A DNA stretch of 7,859 nucleotides from Deltaproteobacteria bacterium (GCA_003646935.1 QMLW01000074.1:1-7859), one strand, 5' to 3'. Numbered from the stretch's first letter, positions 1 through 5,960 are shown. Numbers and translations: made by a program. The notes: a model not told the origin generated them from the letters alone.

Positions 1-512
1 AGCTCCTCCTCAAGCCCCCAGGGTAATTGGAGGATCAGGGGGGTGGCACCCAGTCTCTCTCTGATCAGCATTACCGTATGGTCAAAGTCAGCGCCAAGTC
101 TGTCCAGCTTGTTGATAAAGGCAATCTTGGGGATCCCAAACCTATCGGCCTGGTGCCATACCGTTTCCGATTGTGGTTCCACGCCCCCCACGGCACAGAA
201 AACCCCTATGGCCCCATCTAAAATCCTCAAGGACCTCTCCACCTCAATGGTAAAATCTACATGACCGGGGGTATCCAGGATATTTATGGTATGATCAAGC
301 CACTTGCAGGTCGTGGCAGCAGAGGTAATGGTGATCCCTCTCTCCTGTTCTTCCGGCATCCAGTCCATGATCGCTTCTCCATCATGAACCTCGCCCATCT
401 TGTGAGATCTGCCGGTATAGTATAGCATCCTCTCGGTGATGGTGGTCTTGCCCGCGTCGATATGAGCGATGATGCCTATGTTGCGCGTTTTCTTGAGTTG
501 CTGGATTGACAT
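1..512 (-). CDS. fusA: Elongation factor G, N-terminal part (truncated by window edge)
   Basis: Translational GTPase that drives ribosomal translocation in the cytoplasm. Reading leftward from the ATG at 512 gives an open frame of 170 complete codons that leaves the window. All GTP-binding motifs are in order: G1 AHIDAGKTT (residues 16-24), switch I RGIT (58-61), G3 DTPGH (80-84) and G4 NKLD (134-137, where NKMD is commoner). The flanking EVHDGEA and [11 protein letters not shown] blocks are EF-G, not EF-Tu or LepA. The ATG is the only usable start: an in-frame TGA lies 9 bases upstream and G1 begins at residue 16. No Shine-Dalgarno sequence precedes it. The upstream neighbour is a divergent DNA glycosylase gene rather than rpsG, so this copy is outside a str operon. 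I infer that it may be a second EF-G paralogue (fusA2 type); the remaining ~520 residues would be needed to decide. Confidence 0.95.
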   Translation of the reverse strand, partial: MSIQQLKKTRNIGIIAHIDAGKTTITERMLYYTGRSHKMGEVHDGEAIMDWMPEEQERGITITSAATTCKWLDHTINILDTPGHVDFTIEVERSLRILDGAIGVFCAVGGVEPQSETVWHQADRFGIPKIAFINKLDRLGADFDHTVMLIRERLGATPLILQLPWGLEEE

Positions 513-535
513 GGTGAATCAATCTAAGGTATCTT
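506..535 (+). promoter_or_regulatory. Sigma70-type promoter facing the glycosylase-mltG genes
   Basis: The plus strand shows a perfect TTGACA at 506-511, an 18-bp spacer and TATCTT at 530-535 (4 of 6 -10 bases). A start near 542 would give a leader of about 34 nt before the GTG at 576. The -35 box overlaps the EF-G start codon, and the whole promoter interlocks with the opposing EF-G promoter, so the two should compete for polymerase. Activity is inferred. Confidence 0.5.
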
Positions 536-549
536 CCCCACAGTGTCAA
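521..549 (-). promoter_or_regulatory. Sigma70-type promoter of the EF-G gene, predicted near-leaderless
   Basis: On the minus strand a perfect -35 TTGACA (549-544) is followed by a 17-bp spacer and TAGATT (526-521, 4 of 6 consensus -10 bases). Only 8 bases separate the -10 hexamer from the ATG at 512. A start about 7 bases past the -10 would fall near 514 and leave a 1-2 nt leader. That agrees with the absence of any Shine-Dalgarno sequence. The hexamers are seen directly; promoter activity is inferred. Confidence 0.6.
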
Positions 550-575
550 GCCAGTAGGGAGATAACGGGGATTAC

Positions 576-1235
576 GTGGTCGCTTCACGAACCAATCAGG
601 TCTTGATGGAGATGTTCAATCTCCTCTACTCAGCGCATGGTCCTCAAAACTGGTGGCCAGCAGAAACAGAGCTTGAGATGATGGTTGGCGCTATTTTGAC
701 CCAGAACACCAACTGGAACAATGTTGAGAAGGCCATCGAGAACCTGAGGATTGGTAATCTGCTTTCCATAGCTGGCCTACGAGATATACCAGTTTCAGTG
801 CTCGCTGAATACATCAGGCCCGCAGGGTACTATAATATAAAGGCCAGGCGCTTAAAGAACCTCATCGACCGTATTGAGGGCGCACACAATGGAGATATCG
901 ATACACTTCTCTCGCTTGATACCGATACCCTTCGGGCAGAACTCCTGTCAGTCCCGGGAATAGGCAGGGAGACTGCCGACAGCATTGTCTTGTATGGGGC
1001 CGGAAGGCCTCTGTTTGTGATTGACACCTACACCTACAGGATTTTAGCCAGGCATGGAATCATCCATGAGGAAGCCGGATACGATGAACTGCAGTCCTTG
1101 TTTATGGATAACCTGCCTCATGATGTGGAGCTATTTAAGGAATTTCATGCCTTGATCGTAAAGACGGGCAAGCTCTACTGCAAAAAAAGGCCCAACTGCC
1201 CCGTATGCCCGCTGGATACGTTTAGCAGGCCATAA
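576..1235 (+). CDS. Endonuclease III-like HhH-GPD DNA glycosylase
   Basis: Base-excision repair glycosylase of the HhH-GPD superfamily, 219 residues. The ILTQNTNW block (40-47) and the GYYNIKARRL block (84-93) point to the endonuclease III-related subgroup that includes H. pylori MagIII, a 3-methyladenine glycosylase. The helix-hairpin-helix is near 122-141 (SVPGIGRETAD), with the catalytic Asp at 150 in VIDTY. The lyase Lys of endonuclease III (GVGRKTA) is Glu132 here, so a monofunctional glycosylase without AP-lyase activity is expected. The C-terminal iron-sulfur loop has Cys202, Cys208 and Cys211, but the protein ends at 219 with no fourth Cys. The frame opens with GTG at 576; an ATG at 606 behind an AGG is an alternative start that would remove 10 residues, all before the conserved region. 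mltG follows after 27 bp on the same strand, probably co-transcribed. Substrate specificity cannot be read. Confidence 0.88.
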   Translation: MVASRTNQVLMEMFNLLYSAHGPQNWWPAETELEMMVGAILTQNTNWNNVEKAIENLRIGNLLSIAGLRDIPVSVLAEYIRPAGYYNIKARRLKNLIDRIEGAHNGDIDTLLSLDTDTLRAELLSVPGIGRETADSIVLYGAGRPLFVIDTYTYRILARHGIIHEEAGYDELQSLFMDNLPHDVELFKEFHALIVKTGKLYCKKRPNCPVCPLDTFSRP

Positions 1236-1262
1236 GAAAAAAACTGAATACCGGGTATCTCT

Positions 1263-2285
1263 GTGCCGAGAAGATTCGCGATATTTCTCACCGCCCTGTT
1301 GGTACTAATCCTGTGCGGATTTGCCGTGCTTTACTTTGGGTATTTTTTGGTAAGCCCCGCCGGCACTGAAAAAACGGAGGAGATCTTCGTGGTGAAGAAG
1401 GGCAGCGGCCTCAGGGCAATCGCTGCGCAGCTCGAGGAACGGGGGCTCATCAAGGGCAATAATTTATTCATGATCTGGGCGTATGTGAGGGGAGGTGCCC
1501 GAGATATCAAGGCAGGCGAATACAGCCTTAATCAATCAATGGCCCCGGTGAAGATCCTGCATATACTCACCTCAGGGGCGGTGAAGACCTACTCCTTCAC
1601 TATCCCGGAAGGGCTTTCTGCAGAACAGATCGCCGATGTGCTCCAGAGGAGAAATCTCGTAAATAAAAGGGACTTCATCTATTTGATTCACGATAAAGCC
1701 CTTGTTGCCTCGTACCATGTGGAGGGCGAAAGCCTGGAGGGATACCTCTTCCCCGACACCTACGTGATAAGCAGGGGTATAGGGGCGCGGGATTTGATTG
1801 ATCTTATGGTGAATCGCTTCTGGGAGGTTTTCAATTCCCTGGTAGAGGGCCGAAAACTCCCTATGCCGGTGAAGGACATCGTAACCATGGCTTCCATTGT
1901 GGAGAAGGAGACAGGCATGGCCGAGGAGAGGCCTATCATCGCGTCAGTTTTTTTTAACAGACTCAAGAAGAGGATGAGGCTGGAAAGCGATCCAACGGTA
2001 ATCTACGGCCTTAAGGATTTTAGCGGAGACCTCAAGAGAAAGGATCTCCGCGCTCCCAGTCCTTACAATACCTATCTTCATCGTGGACTTCCACCTGGGC
2101 CGATCGCCAATCCAGGAATGGAAGCGCTCAAGGCCGTCATCAATCCGTTGGAGACGGATTATCTCTACTTCGTGTCAAAAAATGATGGAAGCCACTACTT
2201 TTCCTCAACCTTAGAGGAGCATAACAGGGCCGTATATAAGTACCAGAAGAGAAGGCGACGTCCCGCATCCGGGAAGAATAAGTAA
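1263..2285 (+). CDS. mltG: Endolytic murein transglycosylase MltG (YceG-like)
   Basis: Inner-membrane lytic transglycosylase that cleaves nascent glycan strands and helps terminate peptidoglycan polymerisation. The 340-residue length is normal for the family. A single N-terminal membrane anchor lies at about 6-30 after MPRR, with the rest periplasmic. A LysM-like region follows (about 40-110), then the catalytic domain. The hallmark ASIVEKET (210-217) contains the catalytic Glu214, aligned with Glu218 of the E. coli enzyme. SDPTVIYGL (242-250) and the SPYNTYLHRGLPPGPIANPG block (266-285) are also family signatures. The C-terminus is a basic KRRRR tail. Initiation is at GTG 1263: an in-frame TGA at 1245 leaves no other initiator upstream. 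The Shine-Dalgarno signal is poor, so translation may depend on the glycosylase gene just upstream. Confidence 0.95.
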   Translation: MPRRFAIFLTALLVLILCGFAVLYFGYFLVSPAGTEKTEEIFVVKKGSGLRAIAAQLEERGLIKGNNLFMIWAYVRGGARDIKAGEYSLNQSMAPVKILHILTSGAVKTYSFTIPEGLSAEQIADVLQRRNLVNKRDFIYLIHDKALVASYHVEGESLEGYLFPDTYVISRGIGARDLIDLMVNRFWEVFNSLVEGRKLPMPVKDIVTMASIVEKETGMAEERPIIASVFFNRLKKRMRLESDPTVIYGLKDFSGDLKRKDLRAPSPYNTYLHRGLPPGPIANPGMEALKAVINPLETDYLYFVSKNDGSHYFSSTLEEHNRAVYKYQKRRRRPASGKNK

Positions 2286-2340
2286 GGCGAGCATACGTTA
2301 TAGAGAGAGCCAACTTGATATTATAGGAGGTTCATTTTTT

Positions 2341-2396
2341 AGAGCGGCGAAGCCGCCCGCCCGCTTCGCCTGAGCGATAGCGATGGCGGGCAGGCG
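2341..2396. repeat. GC-rich palindromic cluster upstream of the lipoprotein gene
   Basis: This 56-bp GC-rich block sits in otherwise AT-rich leader DNA. It holds a 5-bp stem with a GAA loop (GCGGC 2344-2348, GCCGC 2352-2356). A second imperfect stem pairs CCCGC (2360-2364) with GCGGG (2386-2390), and CGCCTG (2367-2372) can instead pair with CAGGCG (2391-2396). No T-run follows, so it is not a classical terminator. It resembles the short extragenic palindromes that are scattered in many copies in environmental bacterial genomes; copy number cannot be judged here. It follows directly after an AGGAGG plus T-run (2325-2340) that serves no gene. Confidence 0.6.
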
Positions 2397-2399
2397 TTC

Positions 2400-2429
2400 C
2401 ATAAAATCGTGAAGCGATTTTATAACTTG
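2400..2429. repeat. REP-like palindrome, left copy (GAA triloop)
   Basis: ATAAAATCGT (2401-2410) and GCGATTTTAT (2414-2423) form a 10-bp stem, with one T-G pair next to a GAA loop. The tail AACTTG (2424-2429) is also shared with the copy at 3012-3053. The two copies bracket the lipoprotein gene in the same orientation. Confidence 0.75.
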
Positions 2430-2445
2430 TAAAGGAGGGCGACAA

Positions 2446-3003
2446 ATGAAAAGAGAGCTCAGAGGAATCCTCACAGCCGGTGTAGTGCTTGGTATCTCAG
2501 GTGTCTTTCTGATTCTGGGGTGCTCGGGATCGGTAAAAACACTGGATATGAGTATAAAAGGACCCCAGATGATTGTGAATCCTCAGACGGTTCGTTTAGG
2601 TATTGCGAGGATAATGGACACGAACATCGTGTTCAGTGGCGCGGGTTTTGAGCCAGGCGATAGCGTGTTCATTACCCTGCTTGATGTGCCCATGAATGGG
2701 GGAAAGGTGGATCTCGCCGTTGCAGATGGTAATGTGGGCAAGGACGGGATCTTTCATGCCCCAGTGGGGAAACTCACGAAGATATCCGATTTCCTGAGGG
2801 CAGAGCTCGGCACCAACAAGAAAGGTGAAAACGCTCCGGTGATAACGAGGCCGCCCATGCCCCCGGGTGTTTACATGGCGCGCGCCACGAGCATGCTCGC
2901 TGATATTAAAGCAGACTGCGAGCTGGAGGTAAAGGGGCCATCGCTGTTTGATAGGATCAAGGACTGGTTCGGCGTGAAGCTGGGGAAGATCATCAAGAAA
3001 TAA
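2446..3003 (+). CDS. Small lipoprotein of unknown function
   Basis: I do not recognise this 185-residue protein. It has a lipoprotein signal peptide: basic MKRELR, a hydrophobic stretch at about 8-25, and the lipobox ILGC with the lipidated Cys at 26. The mature 160 residues should therefore be anchored in a membrane facing the periplasm or outside. The FSGAGFEPGDSVFITL segment (63-78) followed by a short strand-rich region suggests a beta-sandwich (Ig-like) fold; this is inference. The C-terminus (about 167-185, LFDRIKDWFG then Lys-rich) looks like a basic amphipathic helix. The start is well set by AAAGGAGGG at 2431-2439, 6 bases before the ATG. Palindromic repeats flank the gene on both sides, and it is separated by 160 bp from mltG, so it is probably its own unit. 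A 192-codon open frame on the opposite strand is a shadow. Confidence 0.8.
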   Translation: MKRELRGILTAGVVLGISGVFLILGCSGSVKTLDMSIKGPQMIVNPQTVRLGIARIMDTNIVFSGAGFEPGDSVFITLLDVPMNGGKVDLAVADGNVGKDGIFHAPVGKLTKISDFLRAELGTNKKGENAPVITRPPMPPGVYMARATSMLADIKADCELEVKGPSLFDRIKDWFGVKLGKIIKK

Positions 3004-3011
3004 TCGAGCTT

Positions 3012-3053
3012 CATAAAATCGCGAAGCGATTTTATAAGCAATTTTATAACTTG
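3012..3053. repeat. REP-like palindrome, right copy (GAA triloop)
   Basis: ATAAAATCGC (3013-3022) and GCGATTTTAT (3026-3035) form a perfect 10-bp stem closing a GAA loop. The core GCGAAGC belongs to the GNA-triloop DNA mini-hairpins known to be unusually stable. Compared with the left copy (2400-2429), this one repeats its ATTTTATAA tail at 3041-3049 before the shared AACTTG (3048-3053). The last TTG of the repeat forms the start of the TTGACA -35 box of the next operon, so repeat and promoter are fused. It lies 8 bp after the lipoprotein stop and might also act as a weak terminator or mRNA 3' end stabiliser. Confidence 0.75.
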
Positions 3054-3079
3054 ACATAAACAGAGGAGGTAAATATATT
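3051..3079 (+). promoter_or_regulatory. Strong sigma70-type promoter of the flavoprotein operon
   Basis: A perfect -35 TTGACA (3051-3056), an optimal 17-bp spacer and TATATT (3074-3079, 5 of 6 consensus bases) lie 59-87 bp before the ATG at 3138. The predicted start is near 3086, giving a leader of about 52 nt. The GAGGAGG inside the spacer (3063-3069) would not be transcribed from here and is not a ribosome site. The hexamers are seen; activity is inferred. Confidence 0.75.
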
Positions 3080-3090
3080 TCCAGGGCAAT

Positions 3091-3105
3091 TGTATACTGT
3101 ATACA
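3091..3105. promoter_or_regulatory. Candidate operator, perfect 15-bp dyad
   Basis: TGTATAC-T-GTATACA is a perfect inverted repeat around a single central base. It sits at about +6 to +20 relative to the predicted start of the flavoprotein operon, where a bound repressor would block initiation or early elongation. The TGTATAC half-site resembles operators of FadR/FCD-type GntR regulators, which often control catabolic operons. The regulator is not encoded in the window, so the family assignment is a guess. Confidence 0.55.
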
Positions 3106-3137
3106 TAAATATGAGGTAAAAAAAGGAGGCCAGAGAG

Positions 3138-5120
3138 ATGGGCACGCTACTGTTTGAATGGAATTACTCATCATATCCGGGGGCAGAGAAATATCCTCAT
3201 CTTTTCAAGCCGATCCAAGTAGGCAAGCTCACTATCCCAAACCGGATTAAGTACGCCGCCACCGAGGACAATTTGAACGGGAAAGACGGCTTCGTTACCG
3301 ACGCGGGCGTTGCCTACCTGCGTGAAAGGGCTAAAGGAGTTGTGGGGGGCCTGTGCGTTATGCAGGGTGTCTACATGGATGAGAAACGGCAAGGCCAGGG
3401 ATATGTAGGGCAGGCCGCTGCCTGGGATGATAAATTTATCCCCGGCCTCAAAAGGCTGGCCGATGCAATCCATGAACAAAAGGCAGTAGCTGGATGTCAG
3501 CTTATGCACTGCGGTCGCGTTGGAGCAATCGAGACCGAATACTGCCAGGGTCCCTCCCCGGTGCCACAGCGTTTGAGAATTTTTAGGCCAGTACAAGAGA
3601 TGACCAAGGCAGACATCAAACAGTGCATTAAGGAACACCTAGATGCCACCGAACGATTGCTCAAAGCGGGGTTTGACTACCTGGAGATTTCTGGAATTGT
3701 GGGTTACCTGCTTTCCAATTTCGTGTCAAGCTATACCAATAGGCGGACCGATGAGTATGGTGGGGATATACGGGGAAGGATGCGATTCGTGGTAGAGCTC
3801 GTCAAGGAAGTGAAAAAGCTATGCGGCGACGTGCCTGTGGGTATCAGGCTCTGCGCGGACGAACTCCTGGATGACGTGGGAGGAAACACCCCAGAGGAAT
3901 CGATGATCACCTACGAGATGTCTGAGGAGGCTGGGGTTGATGTCATGAGCGTTACGGCCGGATGGCAGGAGTCGATCTACCCGGTGATCAGCAGAGACAT
4001 TCCCATGGGAAGCTGGCTCCATCTGGCTGAACGCGCCAAACAGCATCTCACCATACCCGTGTCTATGGCCTATAGGCTGTTTACCCCGGATCTACCGAAC
4101 AAGGCTATTGGCGAGGGGAAACTGGATATCTGGGAGATGTGTCGACCTATGATCGCTGATCCACTGATGCCCAAAAAGGTTCTGGAAGGCAGGGAGGGTG
4201 AGATAAGGCCGTGTGTTGCCTGCAATGTGTGCCTGGCTCGGCTTTTCCGCGATGCGCCCATGACCTGCTACATCAATCCCGTGTGCGCCCATGAGTGGGA
4301 TCCGAAATATGAGATCAAACCGGCGGAGACGAGCAAGATCGTTATGATCGTTGGAGCGGGCCCTGCGGGCCTGGAGTGTGCCTGGGTAGCTGCAGAGAGA
4401 GGTCACGAGGTGCATGTGTATGACAAGAGGGAGGAGATGGGCGGTACCATTATCGAGGCGTCCAAGGCCCCCTATGGCGACGATGAACTGTACGGTCAGA
4501 TACGGTTCGCAAGGACCATGTGTGAGAAGAACGGGGTGGAGTTCCACTTGGGAACCGAGGTGACCCCTGAGCTAATCGAAGAGGAGATGCCCGATTCGGT
4601 TGTTCTGGCTACAGGGCCGAAATATAGCAAAGGCGCGGCCCCCGGCTTTGACCGGGAGAACGTCGTATCGGTGCTCGACGTGCTCAATGGGGAGGTCCAG
4701 GTGGGCGATAACGTGGTGGTTTGGGGCAATATGAAGCCGGGGATCGGCGTGGCGCTGTTTCTGGCGAAGCAGGGCAAGAGGGTGACCATTGTGGGCAGGG
4801 AGAGTAAGCTCGGAAAGGACGTGAATCCCTCGTTTCTGTGGCGGTATGTGGGTTATCTAAGGCAGAACAAGGTAACCGCCTATAACGATTGCGATATCGA
4901 GGAGATTAGCGATGAGGGCGTAACGGTCGTTACCTACGATGGATACAGGATCCCCGTGAAGGCCGACACCGTGGTTGTGACGGAAAGAGAGGCGAATCCC
5001 GCCCTGAAAGACGTTGTCCAGGAAAACAGCATTGAGCTTTTTGTCATTGGTGACGCACTGGTTCCCCGAAATCTATCAAGTGCGGTTCATGATGGGTACC
5101 GAATCGGTATTCGGATCTAA
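3138..5120 (+). CDS. OYE / 2,4-dienoyl-CoA reductase-like FMN, FAD and [4Fe-4S] oxidoreductase
   Basis: A 660-residue multidomain flavoprotein of the FadH / enoate reductase / trimethylamine dehydrogenase family, presumably cytoplasmic. Residues ~20-350 form the FMN-binding TIM barrel (LFKPIQVGKLTIPNRI at 22-37; QLMHCGRVG at 121-129; NRRTDEYGGD at 201-210). The cluster motif is Cys359-x2-Cys362-x2-Cys365-x11-Cys377; its x2 spacing resembles TMADH rather than FadH (x3). A FAD/ADP fold starts at VGAGPAG (405-411), with a terminal FVIGDA and DGYRIG block (635-657). Tyr190 aligns with the FadH active-site Tyr166, but the FadH His252 position (GWHE) reads GWQE with Gln277. The second dinucleotide motif is degenerate (GNMKPG, 530-535). 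AAAAGGAGG 8 bases before the ATG fixes the start. The next gene begins 15 bp after the stop, so these are co-transcribed. The substrate is unknown; reduction of an unsaturated acyl-CoA or cyclic enone is plausible. Loss of His and the degenerate NAD(P)H site suggest altered chemistry or electron donor. Confidence 0.9.
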   Translation: MGTLLFEWNYSSYPGAEKYPHLFKPIQVGKLTIPNRIKYAATEDNLNGKDGFVTDAGVAYLRERAKGVVGGLCVMQGVYMDEKRQGQGYVGQAAAWDDKFIPGLKRLADAIHEQKAVAGCQLMHCGRVGAIETEYCQGPSPVPQRLRIFRPVQEMTKADIKQCIKEHLDATERLLKAGFDYLEISGIVGYLLSNFVSSYTNRRTDEYGGDIRGRMRFVVELVKEVKKLCGDVPVGIRLCADELLDDVGGNTPEESMITYEMSEEAGVDVMSVTAGWQESIYPVISRDIPMGSWLHLAERAKQHLTIPVSMAYRLFTPDLPNKAIGEGKLDIWEMCRPMIADPLMPKKVLEGREGEIRPCVACNVCLARLFRDAPMTCYINPVCAHEWDPKYEIKPAETSKIVMIVGAGPAGLECAWVAAERGHEVHVYDKREEMGGTIIEASKAPYGDDELYGQIRFARTMCEKNGVEFHLGTEVTPELIEEEMPDSVVLATGPKYSKGAAPGFDRENVVSVLDVLNGEVQVGDNVVVWGNMKPGIGVALFLAKQGKRVTIVGRESKLGKDVNPSFLWRYVGYLRQNKVTAYNDCDIEEISDEGVTVVTYDGYRIPVKADTVVVTEREANPALKDVVQENSIELFVIGDALVPRNLSSAVHDGYRIGIRI

Positions 5121-5134
5121 AAGGAGGTTTAGAT

Positions 5135-5668
5135 ATGGCAGTCGACCCGGAAAAAGAGATTAGCAGCCTGTGGAGGGCATTGCAGGGTTCCCAGGGCGCA
5201 ACAAGGAGAACGTTCTACCAAATGCGCCGGGCACTTCTCGAGATTGCCGGTCCTGACGCAAACCCGCTTGATGTCGGCGTGAGGGCGTGGGAGATCGTAG
5301 GTAAGGACACGGGTAAATCCTATCTCCCCCGTATGAACTTGCTCAAGGGGATAGAGGGCCTCATGGCGAGCGTGGCCAGGGCATACCAGGGGCTAGCGAC
5401 TACGAACGGGGCCTTGGTCAAGATAGACAAGGGGGAGAACCCCAAGGAGCTTTTTATAACATGGGAGCGATGCCCGTGGCCCACCTCAGCTAAGGAACAT
5501 GGCGCCTCTATGAAGGAGGATCTCCAAGGCTGCGACACCTACCTTCAGGCATTTCTCGATGAGGTAAATGCCTTCCTCGGTACGAACCTGAAGATAGAGA
5601 CGCACAAGGCCATCCCAAGAGGCGACGGCGTATGTGTGCGAAGACTGTACAACCCAGAGGATAAATAA
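5135..5668 (+). CDS. Uncharacterised protein, possibly ATC hydrolase-like
   Basis: A 177-residue soluble protein with no signal peptide or membrane segment. The N-terminal half is helical and charged (about 1-90). The C-terminal half carries three Cys: Cys113 in TWERCPWP, Cys133 in QGCDTY, and Cys167 in a GDGVCVRRLY ending (163-172). A late GD-x-C motif preceded by spaced Cys recalls the L-2-amino-thiazoline-4-carboxylate hydrolase-like family, and more distantly V4R domains. I place it there only tentatively and do not infer that reaction. A ligand- or metal-binding accessory protein is equally possible. AAAGGAGG at 5120-5127 gives a clean ribosome site. It lies 15 bp after the flavoprotein gene and 14 bp before the ferredoxin gene, so it is the middle gene of a tight operon and likely serves the same pathway. 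Confidence 0.8.
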   Translation: MAVDPEKEISSLWRALQGSQGATRRTFYQMRRALLEIAGPDANPLDVGVRAWEIVGKDTGKSYLPRMNLLKGIEGLMASVARAYQGLATTNGALVKIDKGENPKELFITWERCPWPTSAKEHGASMKEDLQGCDTYLQAFLDEVNAFLGTNLKIETHKAIPRGDGVCVRRLYNPEDK

Positions 5669-5682
5669 CAGGAGGAGGAACC

Positions 5683-5889
5683 ATGGCTGCCCAGGTAGAC
5701 CCGGAGAAATGCACCATGTGTGGAGGAATATCGCAGCCCCTCTGTGTAGAGGCGTGCCCTGACCAGGCTATCAGGGTCCAGGATGATAGGATTGTGGTCA
5801 CCGAGTTTCTCTGTGAGGACTGCAATGAATGTGGATATGTATGTCCGGATCACGCGATTTCCATTCCCCTTGAGCTGGTAACCTTTTAG
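5683..5889 (+). CDS. Small 2x[4Fe-4S] ferredoxin
   Basis: A 68-residue electron carrier, cytoplasmic. Two cluster motifs are complete: Cys10-x2-Cys13-x7-Cys21-x3-Cys25-Pro and Cys44-x2-Cys47-x2-Cys50-x3-Cys54-Pro. The x7 spacing in the first motif is longer than in clostridial ferredoxins (x2), and may shift its potential. An AGGAGGAGG ribosome site is at 5670-5678, 4 bases before the ATG. As the last gene of the operon after the flavoprotein and the 177-residue protein, it is probably the redox partner of the flavoprotein [4Fe-4S]/FMN chain. That partnership is inferred from position only. Confidence 0.92.
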   Translation: MAAQVDPEKCTMCGGISQPLCVEACPDQAIRVQDDRIVVTEFLCEDCNECGYVCPDHAISIPLELVTF

Positions 5890-5960
5890 CAGGGAAGATA
5901 ATTTTTTTAACCGCAGACACACCCCAGTGGAATAAGCTGCGCATTGCACGAGGCACAGAC

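Noticed and set aside
27..264. Two short plus-strand open frames near the left edge
   Set aside because: They lie antisense to the EF-G gene, whose frame shows all GTPase motifs; their translations show no recognisable domain.
2341..2424. CRISPR-like repeat array
   Set aside because: The repeats are palindromes of different sequence without regular spacers; no cas gene is present.
3090..3119. Possible leader peptide (TTG start, nine codons, TAA) before the flavoprotein gene
   Set aside because: The GAGGAGG upstream lies in the promoter spacer and would not be transcribed, so no ribosome site remains. The frame simply reads through the dyad operator.
2596..3174. 192-codon minus-strand open frame
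   Set aside because: It is antisense to the lipoprotein gene, which has a lipobox and a strong ribosome site, and it runs across the palindrome, promoter and operator. No recognisable motif.
4092..4547. 151-codon minus-strand open frame
   Set aside because: Shadow of the flavoprotein, covering its cluster motif and FAD fold in the correct frame on the plus strand.
5890..5910. T-run after the ferredoxin gene as an intrinsic terminator
   Set aside because: The run of seven T at 5902-5908 is not preceded by a convincing GC-rich stem, so it is not called.
5545..5949. 134-codon minus-strand open frame
   Set aside because: Antisense to the 3' part of the 177-residue protein gene and to the whole ferredoxin gene, both clear coding sequences; it extends into the repeat element.
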